A stretch of DNA of 6,542 nucleotides from an uncultured Bacilli bacterium (GTDB lineage Bacteria; Bacillota_I; Bacilli_A; RF39; UBA660): positions 1 through 6,542 of the forward strand of contig CALVQZ010000038.1 in assembly GCA_944358275.1 (NCBI GenBank). The letters are read 5' to 3'. Shown one piece after another: positions 5,028-6,542 of this stretch. The stretch's first letter is position 1. Every line of letters begins with the position of its first letter. The notes beneath the pieces are model-generated. The model was not told the DNA's origin. It saw only the letters and a program-made list of their open reading frames with translations, and made no database searches. A program made the translations under genes and the position numbers.

Positions 5028-5612
5028 ATGCATAGTATAGGAACAAAAAAAGATGATTTGATTCAATCGACTTTAGATATGGCAAGGATTATGAACTATA
5101 AAGAACATGCACAATCTTTAAATATACCAGTTTTAAATGATTTTAATATTGAAGATGTAAAAAATCCGCAAACAATATTATTAGCAACAGGACATGGATT
5201 TATAGAACAATTAACTTCTGATGGTTTTATAAATGATGGAGAGTTTGAAAAAAGAATAGATTTAGTTATTTCTAATACAAAGCAATTTATGAAAGATAAT
5301 GGATGTGAAAATGTAGATGATAACTTTATTTTTTACAAGAATTATAATAATGGAATTTTTGATTTTAAACTTTATGTATGTGATATGATTTTTAAAGAAG
5401 AAAGCAAAATGAAAGTAATTCGCCAATTTATAGCTTATTTTGTTGAAAATAAAATGCATGATTTTTATCAACTAAGTTTATCAACAGGACCATTTATAAT
5501 ACCAACAGAAATATTAAAAATAGGAACTATCGATTTACAAAATGATGAAATTACGAAATCATTAGATAATATGATGAAAGTTTTACTTGATAATTTAAAG
5601 TATAAAGACTAA
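5028..5612 (+). CDS. Unrecognised 194-residue protein downstream of sufS
   Basis: I do not recognise a family. The open frame extends to an ATG at 5004, but the strong ribosome binding site at 5012-5023 and the likely promoter point to 5028. The product looks soluble: no signal peptide, no hydrophobic run long enough for a membrane segment. It begins with a polar helical stretch (residues 1-35), then ATGHGFIEQL (53-62), an acidic/basic helix (70-92), and a strand-rich aromatic middle and end with IFYKNYNNGIFDFKLYVCDM (101-120), RQFIAYFVE and DFYQLSLSTGPFIIP (145-159), suggesting a compact alpha/beta fold. It has only two Cys (93, 118), not the three-Cys zinc pattern of SufU, and no SufB motifs, so it replaces neither by visible homology. 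Base composition matches its neighbours. Its position right after sufS is the only functional hint. Confidence 0.85.
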   Translation: MHSIGTKKDDLIQSTLDMARIMNYKEHAQSLNIPVLNDFNIEDVKNPQTILLATGHGFIEQLTSDGFINDGEFEKRIDLVISNTKQFMKDNGCENVDDNFIFYKNYNNGIFDFKLYVCDMIFKEESKMKVIRQFIAYFVENKMHDFYQLSLSTGPFIIPTEILKIGTIDLQNDEITKSLDNMMKVLLDNLKYKD

Positions 5613-5615
5613 AAT

Positions 5616-5654
5616 AAAAAAGGTTGTTAAGCAAGATTGTTAATAACCTTTTTA
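5616..5654. terminator. Bidirectional intrinsic terminator between convergent genes
   Basis: A 14-bp stem, AAAAAGGTTGTTAA (5617-5630) with TTAATAACCTTTTT (5640-5653), has one G-T wobble and a 9-base loop. The A run on one side and T run on the other make it work in both directions: for the unknown gene on + and for the phospholipase-like gene on -. Confidence 0.85.
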
Positions 5655-5677
5655 AATTATTTTTATAATTATTTAAA

Positions 5678-6541
5678 CTATTTTATTTGAAGTGGAAGAT
5701 TATATCTTAATGGGATCTTATTATAATCATATTCAACATTTTTAATTACACCTATATCATAAGGAGTATCATCAAATACATCATATAAAACATTTATATT
5801 GCTATCTTTATATAAATAATCATTAACATTTTTAATAATGCTTGAAGATAATTTTAATGCTGATTCAAATATATTATTCATATTAGTTTTTCTAAGTAAA
5901 TTACTAGAATTCATATATTTTACAAATTCAGAATCATTATCATAAGAATTTATTCTAGATATTTTAGTAAATAATTTTTTACTATTATATAATCTATTAA
6001 CAGAAAATTTAGAACATTTTATTAGTAATATACAACTTTCATATAACTGACTAACATTAAATCTTCCATAAACATTTCTATAAGTACTATTTATTAAATT
6101 TCTTAAAGTTTTATTATTTAAGTACTTTAATTTCATAAAAGAATAATCTATATTTCCATATTTTTTTATTAAATACTTATCTAATTCACATTCTATATAT
6201 GTATGTGGTTTAATAAATGATTTTGGTCTAATCTCATTTAAAACTTCACCTATAAAAGGATGAATAGTTATATCAAATGCATAATGTGCTATATGACCAT
6301 ATAGATATGACATAATTAGTTTATCATTTTGTAAGTTATTTTCTTTTATATAATTTATAGTACTAATAAAAAAATCTTGTGAGCCTGAAGTATGAGTTTC
6401 TTTAAAACAACTTCTATTTAAAAAAGTAAAATCTTGTCCTAAAGAAAACAATTTCAATAAATCTTTATCAACTATATTTTTGCTTTTTAATCTTGTATAT
6501 AATTTATCTGCCATAATAATATGACTAGAGTAATTTGCCAT
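5678..6541 (-). CDS. Zinc-dependent phospholipase C family protein (S1/P1-PLC like)
   Basis: The 287-residue frame begins at an ATG at the window edge (6541-6539). MANYSSHIIMADKL at the N-terminus with H7, SLGQDFTF (D37), ETHTSGSQDFF (H50), YLYGHIAHYAFDITIHPFI (H83, H86, D90, H94) and KPHTYIECELDKYL (H113, E117, D121) follow the order of histidine/aspartate ligands in the bacterial PF00882 family, related to Bacillus zinc phospholipase C, which binds three zinc ions. Unlike the secreted enzyme there is no signal peptide, so it is probably cytosolic; family members of this type are common in Firmicutes and their substrate is not established. The C-terminal half is poorly conserved, Asn/Tyr/Ser/Lys-rich and unrecognised. 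The ATG agrees with the usual family N-terminus, but the ribosome binding site lies outside the window, so a slightly longer protein is possible. Confidence 0.82.
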   Translation of the reverse strand: MANYSSHIIMADKLYTRLKSKNIVDKDLLKLFSLGQDFTFLNRSCFKETHTSGSQDFFISTINYIKENNLQNDKLIMSYLYGHIAHYAFDITIHPFIGEVLNEIRPKSFIKPHTYIECELDKYLIKKYGNIDYSFMKLKYLNNKTLRNLINSTYRNVYGRFNVSQLYESCILLIKCSKFSVNRLYNSKKLFTKISRINSYDNDSEFVKYMNSSNLLRKTNMNNIFESALKLSSSIIKNVNDYLYKDSNINVLYDVFDDTPYDIGVIKNVEYDYNKIPLRYNLPLQIK

Positions 6542-6542
6542 A

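Noticed and set aside
1..6542. TGA read as Trp, as in Mycoplasma-type genetic codes
   Set aside because: All visible Trp residues use TGG and every gene is full length under the standard bacterial code; TGA is simply not used as a stop in these eight genes, which is too few to conclude more.
1..6542. CRISPR array, insertion sequence, prophage or attachment site
   Set aside because: No direct repeats with regular spacing, no transposase or integrase motifs, and the tRNA 3' end is not duplicated elsewhere in the window.

Overview
The window comes from a very AT-rich bacterium. The base composition, strong GGAGG-type ribosome binding sites, extended -10 promoters (TGN-TATAAT), a sufC-sufD-sufS gene order and a zinc-dependent phospholipase C-like protein together suggest a low-GC Firmicute/Bacilli-Mollicutes relative. 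I cannot fix the lineage more closely. Every visible Trp codon is TGG, and all eight protein genes stop with TAA or TAG, never TGA.

Layout from left to right. (1) The 3' end of a + strand gene that reads as ribosome-binding factor A. (2) A tRNA-Ala(TGC) with a perfect TTGACA-17-TATAAT promoter and its own terminator. (3) A gene-free stretch of about 410 bases (431-841) holding several dyads, a very A-rich segment, an intrinsic terminator at 658-685, and then a promoter plus leader hairpin for the next gene. (4) A DHH/DHHA1 phosphoesterase (842-1828) that resembles the catalytic half of the c-di-AMP phosphodiesterase GdpP without its membrane, PAS and GGDEF parts. (5) A convergent HIT-family gene on the - strand (1881-2267), separated from (4) by two back-to-back terminators. 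(6) Divergent from the HIT gene, a tight operon sufC-sufD-sufS (2391-4961), in which the SufD-like protein is only 214 residues. (7) An unrecognised 194-residue protein gene (start corrected to 5028) with its own likely promoter. (8) A bidirectional terminator, then a nearly complete - strand gene for a zinc-dependent phospholipase C-family protein that begins at the right edge.

How the genes fit together: SufS strips sulfur from cysteine, SufC is the ATPase, and SufD is part of the scaffold on which Fe-S clusters are built. The usual Firmicute partners SufU and SufB are not in the window: a 194-residue unknown protein sits where sufU is normally found, and a terminator follows it. The strongest points for a second look are this shortened suf operon with a half-size SufD, the soluble GdpP-like enzyme with a GGGN instead of GGGH motif, and the structured, gene-free region between the tRNA and the phosphoesterase gene.
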